A DNA stretch of 64,000 bases from Pseudonocardia endophytica (GTDB lineage: Bacteria; Actinomycetota; Actinomycetes; Mycobacteriales; Pseudonocardiaceae). The first letter of the stretch is position 1; the number at the start of each line of letters is the position of its first letter. Location: NCBI RefSeq assembly GCF_004339565.1, contig NZ_SMFZ01000002.1, positions 1,116,001-1,180,000 on the forward strand, written 5' to 3'. Below, one piece after another: positions 15,396 through 23,237 of this stretch. The position numbers were made by a program, and so were the translations under genes. The notes under the pieces are model-generated. The model saw nothing but the letters and a program-made list of their open reading frames with translations. It ran no database searches and had not been told where the DNA came from.

Positions 15396-16838
15396 TCAGT
15401 GCCGGCCGGTCCGCACGACCTCGCGGACGGTCAGCAGCAGGATGCGGAGGTCGAGCCACAGCGACCAGTTTGCGATGTAGTAGTTGTCGTGGCGAACCCG
15501 GTCGGCGATCGAGGTGTCGCCGCGCAGGCCGTTGACCTGGGCCAGCCCGGTCAGCCCGGTCGGCACCCGGTGGCGCGCGGCGTAGCGGTCGTGGTCCTGC
15601 GAGAACTTCGCGACGAACGTCGGCCGCTCCGGACGCGGCCCGACCAGGCTCATGTCGCCGATGGCGATGTTCCACAGCTGCGGCAGCTCGTCGAGCGACG
15701 TGCGGCGCAGCATCCGCCCGACCGGTCCGATCCGCGGGTCCGCCGCCACCGACCACACGGTCTGGTGCTCGGTGTCGTTCGCCGGACGCAGGCTGCGCAG
15801 CTTGTAGAGCGTGAACGGGTGGCCGTCGAGCCCGATCCGCTGTTGCGAGAAGAAGATCGGACGGCCGCTCTCGATCAGCACCGCGACGCCTGCGACGAGC
15901 AGCAGCGGGGCGACGAGCACCAGCCCGATCAGCGCCATCGCCGAGTCCAGCGCGCGCTTGATCCACCACGTCGGCCGCCGTGTCGGGTCGGGGGCCAGGC
16001 GGACCAGCGGGTGGCTGCGCAGCCGCTCCACACCGTCCCCGTCGCCGTAGAGCTCGGACATCTGCGGTAGCAGGAGCACCGTGCAGCCCATCCGCCGCGC
16101 CAGGATCGCCGCGTCCAGCGAGTCGCCCTCCGCGACGTCCGGGCAGGCGAACACGACGGTGGCCGCCCGCATGTGTGTCACGGCGGGGACGAGCGGTCCC
16201 TCGATCTCCAGCACCGGGACCGGCGACTGCGCCGTCGTGTCGCCGACGCGCAGCATGGCCACCGGCCGCAGGCCGAACGCGGGGTGGTCGATCATCGCCT
16301 CGGTCAGTTCGACGGCGGCCTGCCCGACCCCGACGACGAGCGTCCGGTCACCGCGGCCGTAGCGGGTCCGCCCGACGCGGGCCGCATGGAACGCGACGGC
16401 CCGGCCGGTGGCACCGACGACCGAGGTGACCGTCAGCGCCGCGACGACGTGCAGCAGGTCCGGGGCGATGCCGAGAAGCACGACTCCGAACTGGAACGCG
16501 CCCGCCGTGACGGCCAGCGCGACCAGCTCGCGCGGGATGTCGTCGAACCAGGACAGGCGCAGTCGGGAGCGGTACACGCGGGCGGTCGCCCGGCACACCA
16601 CGAGCAGTCCCAGCGCGGCCCACACCTGGGGGAGTGTCACGGAGCGGGTCACGACCAGCGCGACCGCGATCGCCAGCAGGTCGGCGGACACCAGCAGCAC
16701 CGTGACGCCACTGACCCGCTCGTCGATCCGGCGGACGAGGCCTGTGGCCGACGCCAGTCCCACGTCGGCGGTGAGCACCGGGGTCATGGACGGTGGTGTG
16801 GCCGTCCCGAGCTCGATCCGCCTCGCATTCGCGTGCAC
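15396..16838 (-). CDS. Polyprenyl glycosylphosphotransferase (WbaP/CpsE type)
   Basis: The 480-aa initiating enzyme has four N-terminal membrane helices and a nucleotide-binding-like central part (RTLVVGVGQAA). The C-terminal Bac_transf domain carries a fifth helix (KRALDSAMALIGLV), FSQQRIG, FTLYKLRS, RRTSLDELPQLWN, MSLVGPRP and GLTGLAQVNG. It transfers a sugar-1-phosphate onto undecaprenyl phosphate and so starts each repeat unit. The GTG at 16838 was chosen for the GGAGGA about ten bases upstream; GTG 16883 and ATG 16787 are alternatives. It is the first gene of a two-gene operon with the lipoprotein hydrolase. Confidence 0.88.
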   Translation of the reverse strand: MHANARRIELGTATPPSMTPVLTADVGLASATGLVRRIDERVSGVTVLLVSADLLAIAVALVVTRSVTLPQVWAALGLLVVCRATARVYRSRLRLSWFDDIPRELVALAVTAGAFQFGVVLLGIAPDLLHVVAALTVTSVVGATGRAVAFHAARVGRTRYGRGDRTLVVGVGQAAVELTEAMIDHPAFGLRPVAMLRVGDTTAQSPVPVLEIEGPLVPAVTHMRAATVVFACPDVAEGDSLDAAILARRMGCTVLLLPQMSELYGDGDGVERLRSHPLVRLAPDPTRRPTWWIKRALDSAMALIGLVLVAPLLLVAGVAVLIESGRPIFFSQQRIGLDGHPFTLYKLRSLRPANDTEHQTVWSVAADPRIGPVGRMLRRTSLDELPQLWNIAIGDMSLVGPRPERPTFVAKFSQDHDRYAARHRVPTGLTGLAQVNGLRGDTSIADRVRHDNYYIANWSLWLDLRILLLTVREVVRTGRH

Positions 16839-17341
16839 GCGCGCCGTTCCTCCATCCGCACGAGCGTCGATTCCTCCGAACACGGGCAGTACGTGAACGG
16901 TGGCTCAATCCGGGGGTGTTCCGCCAATCCGGACGTGGAGCGGCGGTTCGGCGACGACAGTAACACTGTGGAGTGAATCTGAGAACGGCGGGGCCGTTCC
17001 GTCGATGCTTTTCCCGCCGGTGCAACGCTGCGGTGCGTGACCATCGCGCTGCGTTGCTGGTCCTTCGCGTGTGTAGCGTGAGCAGTACAGACGGTATCCG
17101 CCGGAATTCGTACGGATGCGCGTGAGAAATGGGTTTCACGGAGAGTGAGCACCCATGACCGCAACGAGTGGGTGGCCGGCCGGAAAACGCACGTGACGGT
17201 TCTGCACGTTCCATGTGAAGCACGAATCAATGCGAGGGTTCGGGGCTGCATCGCCTTCGACACCGCCGCCGGACGGTGCCGATCTCGGTCCGGAGTCGCG
17301 GCGTGTGAGGGTCGTGGGAAGGCGATAGTCAATTCTGATGA
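16839..17341. other. Intergenic leader/promoter region, no gene seen
   Basis: About 500 bp lie between the deacetylase end and the sugar transferase start, both on the minus strand. I see no credible gene. It holds a small palindrome, ACAGT-AAC-ACTGT, near 16957-16969 and a possible minus-strand -35 (TTGACT, about 17326-17331). The sugar transferase promoter must lie here. Confidence 0.5.
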
Positions 17342-18880
17342 TCACCGGTTCGGTGTCGTGGCCGCAGGGCCCGCGATCCGCAGCCCGTCGACCGTCGTGC
17401 CGACCGGGGAACCGGCCACGCGCAGCCCGATCGCGCCGCCGACGGGTCCGGGGTCGGGCACGGTGACCGGTGGCAGCGCCCGCCCGTCGACCGTCACGCG
17501 CGCCTCGGTCCCGGCCAGGGTCACGCTCACCGCGTGCGTCGTCGACTCGGTGATCCGGTAGGTCGCGAGGTCGGTGCCCGCCGCGGTGCTGAGCTTCATG
17601 CTCCCGGCGCCCACGGACAGGCGCAGCGCACCCGGCGAACCCTCGCGCAGCAGGAGGGCCGAGTAGCCGTCCGGATGTGCGGACCACGTTCCGGACACGG
17701 TGTAGTCGGTCCATCGGGCGGCACGGTTGCGGTACAGGTAGGCGGTCGTGCCGGACGCGTCGACGGCGCGCACGGTGATCGTGGTGCCGCGGATCGAGAC
17801 CGGAGCCGAGGGGGCGTCGGTGGCCCGCGCGCCCCGCGCGTCGGTCCACGAGCCGGGCAGGAGCGGCCGGGCGTCGTCCGGGTCGGGTGCCGGCAGGCCG
17901 GCGACGATCTTCTGGAAGAGGGCGTCGGCGGTGACTCCCGCCGTGACCTCGATCCGGGGCACCACCCCGGCGTCGAGGTCCGCCGGGGTCGCCCAGTGCG
18001 GGTCACCGTCGTTGGTGAACAGCAGCGCGTAGCGGTCGGCGAGGATCCGGCGGCTCTCCTGGGCCGTCGCGGGATCGTTCGTCGGGGTCAGCGAGGCGCT
18101 GAACGGATAGGCGAACAGGTCGGGCCTGCCGAGTCCGTGGTCCTGCAGCGTCGCGACGGCCGTGTCGGCGTCCGCGCTCAGCCGGGCGCGGGCGGCGTCG
18201 GCGGTCTCGAGCGTGCCGTCCGGCAGCCGGAGACGGTTGATCAGGAACGGCCAGCTGTGCCCGCCGCCGACGTCGTGACGGTCGTGCCCGGCCGCCGTGT
18301 GGCTCTCCACGTCCCAGCGCCCCGAGTCGTGCATGGCCGTCAGCTCGTCCCAGGTCAGGTAGTAGGGGTAGTGCTCGCCCACCCGGCCGGTGATGACGAA
18401 CGCGATGCCGCGGAAGCCGTACTCGGCCAGCAACGGGTCGGCGTAGCGCCACACCCCGCCGGTGCCGTCGTCGAACGTGATCACGACGGGCCGGGCGGGC
18501 AGCACGGTGGGATCCGTGCGCGAGGCGAGCAGCGTCTCGGCCGAGACCGAGGTGAACCCCGCGTCGCGCAGCATGGCGAGCTGCTCGGCGAACGCCTGCG
18601 GAGTGATCGTGTACTCGCCGGTGGCCGCCGGCGCGATGTCGTGGTACGTCAGCACGAGGACGGCGCCGTCGATCCGGGCGGTGACCGCCGGGTCGCCGGA
18701 GAACCGCTCGTACGCGGCGTCCGCCGCGGCGGGTGCCGCGGTCACGACCTGGTCGCGCACGGACGGCGGGGCGGCGACGGCGGCGCCGAGCCACCGGGTG
18801 ACCGTCACCGGGACGGCGATCGCCAGTACGGCGACGAGGACGAGCGCGGTCCGCAGCACCGCGCGGCGGAGAACGGCCAT
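17342..18880 (-). CDS. Polysaccharide deacetylase with C-terminal jelly-roll-like domain
   Basis: The 512-aa product has an N-terminal membrane anchor (about 9-32). A NodB-type deacetylase domain (about 70-320) follows with LTYHDIAP, motif 1 TFDDG (both metal/catalytic Asp present) and motif 2 HTAAGH (metal-binding His pair). A C-terminal beta-sandwich (about 340-505) of the LamG/DUF1080 sort follows. It should remove acetyl groups from an N-acetylated polysaccharide outside the membrane. It is the last gene of the minus-strand cassette, and its ATG overlaps the microprotein stop. The paralogue at 36252 keeps the architecture but lacks these motifs. Confidence 0.88.
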   Translation of the reverse strand: MAVLRRAVLRTALVLVAVLAIAVPVTVTRWLGAAVAAPPSVRDQVVTAAPAAADAAYERFSGDPAVTARIDGAVLVLTYHDIAPAATGEYTITPQAFAEQLAMLRDAGFTSVSAETLLASRTDPTVLPARPVVITFDDGTGGVWRYADPLLAEYGFRGIAFVITGRVGEHYPYYLTWDELTAMHDSGRWDVESHTAAGHDRHDVGGGHSWPFLINRLRLPDGTLETADAARARLSADADTAVATLQDHGLGRPDLFAYPFSASLTPTNDPATAQESRRILADRYALLFTNDGDPHWATPADLDAGVVPRIEVTAGVTADALFQKIVAGLPAPDPDDARPLLPGSWTDARGARATDAPSAPVSIRGTTITVRAVDASGTTAYLYRNRAARWTDYTVSGTWSAHPDGYSALLLREGSPGALRLSVGAGSMKLSTAAGTDLATYRITESTTHAVSVTLAGTEARVTVDGRALPPVTVPDPGPVGGAIGLRVAGSPVGTTVDGLRIAGPAATTPNR

Positions 18881-19008
18881 CAGAGGATCCCGATCCAGGA
18901 GAGGACGTGCCCGCGGGTCAGGAGCACGACGAAGACCAGTGCCAGCGCGACGAGGTACACGGCGTCCGCGAGCCGGACGGAGGGGCGGGGTCCCGGCATC
19001 CCGCTCAC
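18880..19008 (-). CDS. 42-aa single-pass membrane microprotein (cassette A)
   Basis: The GTG start at 19008 overlaps the GT2 stop (GTGA) and the TGA overlaps the deacetylase ATG, so the gene is tightly embedded in the operon. The product has one hydrophobic helix (about 16-30) and a C-terminal LLTRGHVLSWIGIL. The equivalent position of the second cassette (36132-36248) encodes a protein with the same ending, LLTRGQVLAWWGVL. Conservation between two diverged cassettes, and the fit between neighbours, make it a real gene. A small subunit of the GT2 synthase or deacetylase complex is likely. No known family is recognised. Confidence 0.75.
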   Translation of the reverse strand: MSGMPGPRPSVRLADAVYLVALALVFVVLLTRGHVLSWIGIL

Positions 19009-20429
19009 CCCCGTGCCCAGACGCCGCGGCGCAGCGTGACGAGGCTGTAGGGCAGGAGCCAGGACAGCACCATCGACGAGGTCAGGCTCATCAGCGGGCG
19101 GTAGCGCCAGCGCGTGCTGCCGGGGTTCTGCTGCCGGAAGCCGACGGCCCAGACCCCGCCCTTGAACAGCACCCCCAGGAAGTACAGCACCGTCACCATC
19201 CATGCCCCCTGCAACGGCAGCCAGACCATGTGCCGGAACGCCATCAGCGGTGCGAGCAGCACCCACAGCACGTGGCCGTAGAACAGGGCCGCCGACAGCG
19301 GACCCCGTCGCCAGTAGAAGGCGCCGGTGAAGAACAGGTTCCGCACGAAGCTCTTCTTCCACCGCACCTGCTGGCGCAGGAACGACCGCACGGTGTGCGG
19401 CACGACGGTGCTCACGCGGGCGCTGCGCACGTACTCCACGCGCCAGACGCGGGCGACGGCCGGCTCGTGGGTCAGCGGGTCGTCGGAGTACCGGCGGATC
19501 AGGTCACGGCCCACCCAGTACTGGCCCAGCACGTAGCCGGTGAGCTGGCGATCGGTCGCGAACCGGAACTCGCTCCCGGCGAACCGGTCACCGGCCCACG
19601 CCGGCAGGTAGGGCGCGATCGCGTCCCGGCGGAACGCCGCCAGCGGGCCCGACACGCAGCTGACGCCGCCGAGCACGCTCTCCGCGGCCTTGGCGATGCC
19701 GAACTGGCCGTCGTACCAGCTGTCCTGCATGCGGGTGAGCAGGTTGGTCTCGGCGTTGAGCGCGCGTGCGTGTCCGCTGACGCCGCCGATCTCGGGATGG
19801 GCGACGATCGCGCGGACGGCCTGCTCGACGGCGTCCGGGGAGACCACGCAGTCCGAGTCGGTGAACACGACGATCTCACCGGTGGCCCGGCGGAAGCCCT
19901 CCACGAGGGCACGCTTCTTCCCGACGTTCTCCGGCATCGTCAGCACCGTCACGTCGATCTCGCTGGCCAGCGCGGCGAGCACCTCGGCGGTGCCGTCGGT
20001 GCTGGCGTCGTCGACGACCACGATCTCCAGCCGCGGGTAGCGCGACGCGGCCATGCTGCGCACGCAGGCCTCGATGTCGTGCACCTCGTCCTTCACCGCG
20101 ACCAGGAACGACACCGGAGGCAGGTCGGCGGTCCGCAGGGCGGTCGCCTCGTCGTCGGTGGCCGGGTCGACGTAGAAGCCGAACGCCAGCAGGAACGTGG
20201 CGAACAGCGCCGTGGTGACGCCGATGCCGTAGACGTTGAGCAGCGCGTCCCCACCGAACCAGGCGCTCAGCTTCCAGGTCAGCATCATCGTCACCGGGGC
20301 CAGCGCGAGCATGACCACGACCGGGCGCCGGTTGATGCCGTGGCGCGGTCGGCGCAGGAAGGGGCGGACCATCACCCGCCGGCGATGCGCCACGGGCACC
20401 CGTGGCTCCGCCACCGTCACGGCGCTCAC
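19005..20429 (-). CDS. Processive GT2 glycosyltransferase (hyaluronan/NodC-like), cassette A
   Basis: The 474-aa membrane GT2 has two N-terminal helices (about 38-80) and a GT-A domain with VVDDASTDGT, the DxD metal site in FTDSDC, GHARALN and the QQVRWKKS motif (QxxRW) of processive beta-glycan synthases. C-terminal helices form the translocation channel. Together with a UDP-sugar dehydrogenase and a deacetylase this suggests a polymer containing uronic acid and amino sugar. The GTG at 20429 overlaps the dehydrogenase stop by four bases. It is highly similar to the GT2 at 34678; several stretches of 20 or more residues are identical. Confidence 0.9.
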   Translation of the reverse strand: MSAVTVAEPRVPVAHRRRVMVRPFLRRPRHGINRRPVVVMLALAPVTMMLTWKLSAWFGGDALLNVYGIGVTTALFATFLLAFGFYVDPATDDEATALRTADLPPVSFLVAVKDEVHDIEACVRSMAASRYPRLEIVVVDDASTDGTAEVLAALASEIDVTVLTMPENVGKKRALVEGFRRATGEIVVFTDSDCVVSPDAVEQAVRAIVAHPEIGGVSGHARALNAETNLLTRMQDSWYDGQFGIAKAAESVLGGVSCVSGPLAAFRRDAIAPYLPAWAGDRFAGSEFRFATDRQLTGYVLGQYWVGRDLIRRYSDDPLTHEPAVARVWRVEYVRSARVSTVVPHTVRSFLRQQVRWKKSFVRNLFFTGAFYWRRGPLSAALFYGHVLWVLLAPLMAFRHMVWLPLQGAWMVTVLYFLGVLFKGGVWAVGFRQQNPGSTRWRYRPLMSLTSSMVLSWLLPYSLVTLRRGVWARG

Positions 20430-21802
20430 AGCACGTGCCGGTTCGGTGCGTCGGCCAGCGCGTAGGCGGCGTCGAGGACCTGCGGCAGCGGACGGCCGGG
20501 AGCCGGGGTCGTGAGCCACGAGTGGTCGACGCCGGGGTGCAGCGTGTGCGTGACGACGAGGTCCCACGGCGTCCCGGCCGGGTCCGGCTCCGTGTCGAGG
20601 GGGCCTGCGGAGGTCCACACCCGGTTCACCATGGTGTCGGTGAACGCGACGGTCGCACCCGCGCGGCGCAGGTCGTCCAGGATGGTGAGCGCCGGCGACT
20701 CGCGCACGTCGGCCACTCCCGGCTTGTAGGCGACGCCGGCCAGCAGCACACGCGCCCCGGCCAGCGGACGTCCGTTCTCGGCGAGGACCTGCCGGGCACG
20801 CTCGACGACGGCGTGCGGGCGCGCGGCGATCGAGTTCATCGCCGCCTCGGTCAGCGGTGCGGCGACGGCGCCACCGCGCAGCTGCCACAGCAGGTAGTGC
20901 GGGTCGCAGGGGATGCAGTGCCCGCCGACGCCCGGGCCGGGCCGGAAGGCCATGAACCCGTACGGCTTGGTCGCCGCGGCGTCGACCACCTCGCGGACGT
21001 CGACGTCGAACCCCCTTGCGACGTCGGCGAACTCGTTGGCCAGCGCGATGTTGACCGCCCGGAACGTGTTCTCCAGCAGCTTGGTCATCTCGGCGGCCTC
21101 CGGGGAGGAGACCACGTGCACGGCCGCCGCGGTCGGGGCCAGCATCCCGGCGGCCCGTCGCGAGCACTCCGGGGTCACGCCGCCGACCACGCGCGGCGTC
21201 CGCTCGGGCAGGTGGTCGGCCACGCCGGGGTCGATGCGCTCCGGGCTGAACGCGACGAACACGTCGCGTCCGACGACCAGTCCGCGCGCGGCGAGCGGGG
21301 CGACCAGCAGGTCCCGGGTCGAGCCGACGTACGTCGTCGACGTGAGCACGATCGTCTGGCCGGCAGCCGCGTGCGCGGCCACCGAGGCGCACGCCGCGGC
21401 GAGGGCGGACAGGTCGGGAACGAGGTGACCGTCGACCGGGGTGGGCACGCAGACCAGCACGGCGTCGGCCCGGCCGAGGTCGGCCGGATCGGCGGTCAGG
21501 TCCAGGAGCTCGGAACCGGCGTGGCGGGCGAGCCGCGCGTGGTCGGCGGGCAGCAGGTCCACCTCGCCGGCACGGATGGCGCCGAGCCGAAGGTCACTGA
21601 CGTCGTGACCGATCACGTGCACGCCGGCGTCGGCGAGCGCGAGGGCGGTCGGCAGACCGACGTAGCCGAGACCGACGATCGCCACGGTCGCCGCGGGGCT
21701 CACGGTGGCCGGGGGGAGCGCGTCGGGGCGCGGGACGAGCGTGAGCGCGGGACGCGTCTCGACTGGGCGGGCGGGACGGGCCGCAGCGGGGGTGAGCGTC
21801 AT
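20426..21802 (-). CDS. Nucleotide-sugar dehydrogenase (UDP-HexNAc/UDP-Glc type), cassette A
   Basis: The 458-aa NAD-dependent enzyme has an N-terminal Rossmann motif GLGYVGLPTALALA, a central dimer domain with FSPERIDPG and NTFRAVNIALANE, the catalytic Cys in GVGGHCIPCDP, and a C-terminal domain with AYKPGVADVRESPA. It oxidises C6 of a UDP-sugar to the uronic acid. The HCIPCDP form resembles the WbpA/WecC group acting on UDP-HexNAc more than plain UDP-glucose dehydrogenase, but specificity is not certain. The ATG at 21802 has GGAGGA directly upstream. It is the first gene of the minus cassette and diverges from a TetR gene across 337 bp. Confidence 0.88.
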   Translation of the reverse strand: MTLTPAAARPARPVETRPALTLVPRPDALPPATVSPAATVAIVGLGYVGLPTALALADAGVHVIGHDVSDLRLGAIRAGEVDLLPADHARLARHAGSELLDLTADPADLGRADAVLVCVPTPVDGHLVPDLSALAAACASVAAHAAAGQTIVLTSTTYVGSTRDLLVAPLAARGLVVGRDVFVAFSPERIDPGVADHLPERTPRVVGGVTPECSRRAAGMLAPTAAAVHVVSSPEAAEMTKLLENTFRAVNIALANEFADVARGFDVDVREVVDAAATKPYGFMAFRPGPGVGGHCIPCDPHYLLWQLRGGAVAAPLTEAAMNSIAARPHAVVERARQVLAENGRPLAGARVLLAGVAYKPGVADVRESPALTILDDLRRAGATVAFTDTMVNRVWTSAGPLDTEPDPAGTPWDLVVTHTLHPGVDHSWLTTPAPGRPLPQVLDAAYALADAPNRHVL

Positions 21803-21874
21803 GGTCTCCTCCGTGGAGATGAGTACTTGTAGTGACCTCCGTCGGTTGCGCCGACAACTTCCTGCTCGATGATT

Positions 21875-21891
21875 CGATACGTTTTGTTTCG
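21875..21891. promoter_or_regulatory. Candidate TetR operator, copy 1
   Basis: CGATACGTTTTGTTTCG occurs here and, with one change, again at 22087-22103. Both copies lie in the 337-bp region between the divergent dehydrogenase cassette and the TetR gene. Such a repeated AT-richer element is what a local repressor would bind. The assignment is inferred from position only. Confidence 0.5.
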
Positions 21892-22014
21892 CATCGAGGG
21901 TCGGATGTGACAGGAGCCACCGCTCTGGCTTCGGCGTCTCGGACGGTCGATCGACCCCGCCGGACCTGGATAGATGTTGTCCTGCAGTGCAAACGACCCC
22001 CCAGGTTTGATCAA

Positions 22015-22083
22015 CTAGTTGCACTCGGAGTACAGTCAGGTGTCACGTGTTCGTGGCGGACGTGTCGGTGCAAGTGCAACTAG
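22015..22083. promoter_or_regulatory. Distant inverted repeat CTAGTTGCAC...GTGCAACTAG
   Basis: Perfect 10-nt arms at 22015-22024 and 22074-22083 are separated by 49 nt. The left arm is part of a 10-bp palindrome, CAACTAGTTG (22012-22021). The right arm touches the second candidate operator. It could form a looped operator or a leader hairpin upstream of the TetR gene. Confidence 0.5.
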
Positions 22084-22086
22084 CTA

Positions 22087-22103
22087 CGATACGTATTGTT
22101 TCG
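22087..22103. promoter_or_regulatory. Candidate TetR operator, copy 2
   Basis: CGATACGTATTGTTTCG matches copy 1 in 16 of 17 positions. It lies 37 bases before the TetR start, a position suited to autoregulation. Confidence 0.5.
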
Positions 22104-22139
22104 GAAACAGGCCGTACAACGTGCCGGGAGGGTCGCTGG

Positions 22140-22766
22140 ATGGCTACACAGGGTGGTGAGCGCCGCCGGCCGGGACGGCAGCGCAGCGCCCAGGCTCAGC
22201 AGGCGACGCTGGATGCCGCCGGAGCCCTGCTGTGGGAGGGCGGCTACGCCGCGATGACGATGGAGGCCGTCGCGGCGCGGGCCGGTGTCAGCAAGGCCAC
22301 CGTCTACCGGTGGTGGCCCACCCGGATCGCGCTGGCGCTCGACGCGCTGCACCACGCCGCCCCCGTGCCGACGATCCACGTCACCGGCGACACGTGGGCC
22401 GACATCCGGGCACTGACCGAGTTCGACGTGGAGCTGTTCGTCCGCTCCCCGCTCGGCTCGAGCATCGCTGCGATGGCCGCCGACCTGGTGGCGTATCCGG
22501 AGGGGCGCGGCCGGTTCGCCGAGCTGCTCGGGTCCCGCCGGGCCGCCGCGTCCTCGGTGGTGCTGGCCGCCGCGGCGCGCGGCGACCTGCCTCACGACGT
22601 CGACGCCGACCTGCTCCTCGACGTGATCGCCGGGGTCGTCCTGTTCCGCGGTCTGACCGAGGCCGAGCTGACCGACCGCCATCTGGACCAGCTCACGGAC
22701 CTCGTCGTCCGCGGTCTGATGCCGCGCCGCTCCGGAGCCGGGTGGCAGCCGCCGCGGAGCCCCTGA
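22140..22766 (+). CDS. TetR/AcrR-family regulator
   Basis: The 208-aa product has an N-terminal helix-turn-helix (about residues 20-66: ATLDAAGALL, MEAVAARAGVSKATVYRWW) and an all-helical ligand/dimer domain (TetR_C, FDVELFVRSPLG onward). The ATG follows GGGAGGG. It is transcribed away from the dehydrogenase/GT2/deacetylase cassette, so repression of that operon and of itself through the paired CGATACGT elements is the simplest model. The ligand is unknown. Confidence 0.88.
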   Translation: MATQGGERRRPGRQRSAQAQQATLDAAGALLWEGGYAAMTMEAVAARAGVSKATVYRWWPTRIALALDALHHAAPVPTIHVTGDTWADIRALTEFDVELFVRSPLGSSIAAMAADLVAYPEGRGRFAELLGSRRAAASSVVLAAAARGDLPHDVDADLLLDVIAGVVLFRGLTEAELTDRHLDQLTDLVVRGLMPRRSGAGWQPPRSP

Positions 22767-22847
22767 GGGCGTCGCGGTCGCGAGCGCGCTGCCGGCCCCG
22801 TGGGCGACGTGCGTCCGGCGGTCCGGATCCGATAGACGGCCCGGGAA

Positions 22848-22864
22848 TTCCACGAATCTGTTGA
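22848..22864 (+). promoter_or_regulatory. TTCCAC-N5-TGTTGA element, copy A
   Basis: Exact match to the consensus (N5 = GAATC), upstream of the giant adhesin. The element is followed by a repeat of ACGAATCTGT. Confidence 0.65.
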
Positions 22865-22917
22865 CGAATCTGTGGCGACTTCGTGTTCCCGGACAGCGCC
22901 GACGCGTCACCAGTGAA

Positions 22918-22934
22918 TTCCACGGTTATGTTGA
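22918..22934 (+). promoter_or_regulatory. TTCCAC-N5-TGTTGA element, copy B
   Basis: Exact match (N5 = GGTTA), 70 bp after copy A. AATTCCACG is shared with copy A beyond the core. Confidence 0.65.
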
Positions 22935-23033
22935 CGAAACCGTGACGGTCTCCCGTGTCGGAGTCTCCTGGCGTGCCGGCGGACGGCTGGAGCTGGCGGA
23001 CCGTGCCACGTGACTGTGTCGTGACCAGCGATT

Positions 23034-23050
23034 TTCCACGGTCCTGTTGA
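23034..23050 (+). promoter_or_regulatory. TTCCAC-N5-TGTTGA element, copy C
   Basis: Exact match (N5 = GGTCC), 188 bp before the adhesin start. Confidence 0.65.
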
Positions 23051-23237
23051 CCGTTCTTCACGTCTCCGTCGCTGTGCGGTGAATCAGTCGAACATTTTTG
23101 GGGTTATCAAAATCGTCACCCCGAGGGGTTGTCGAAATCGCTCCATAGGGTTGTTCGGGCCTCTTTGCCTGGCAGTTCCCCTCCCGCGGTCGCAAGGTCA
23201 CCGGGTCGGTGGGAAGGCGCTGTGAGGGGCGGGCTGA

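Larger units (their letters stand above)
22767..23237. other. Adhesin upstream region carrying three TTCCAC-N5-TGTTGA sites
   Basis: The 471-bp gap contains no gene. It holds three same-strand copies of the 17-bp element (listed separately) and, nearer the adhesin, an AT-richer stretch (about 23085-23150). That stretch has two similar pieces, CAAAATCGTCACCCC and CGAAATCGCTCC. The adhesin promoter must lie here. Confidence 0.6.

Noticed and set aside
22848..23050. TGTTGAC in the repeated element as simple -35 boxes of three promoters
   Set aside because: No -10-like sequence follows at 16-19 bp in copies A, B or C, and the upstream TTCCAC half with fixed spacing would be unexplained.
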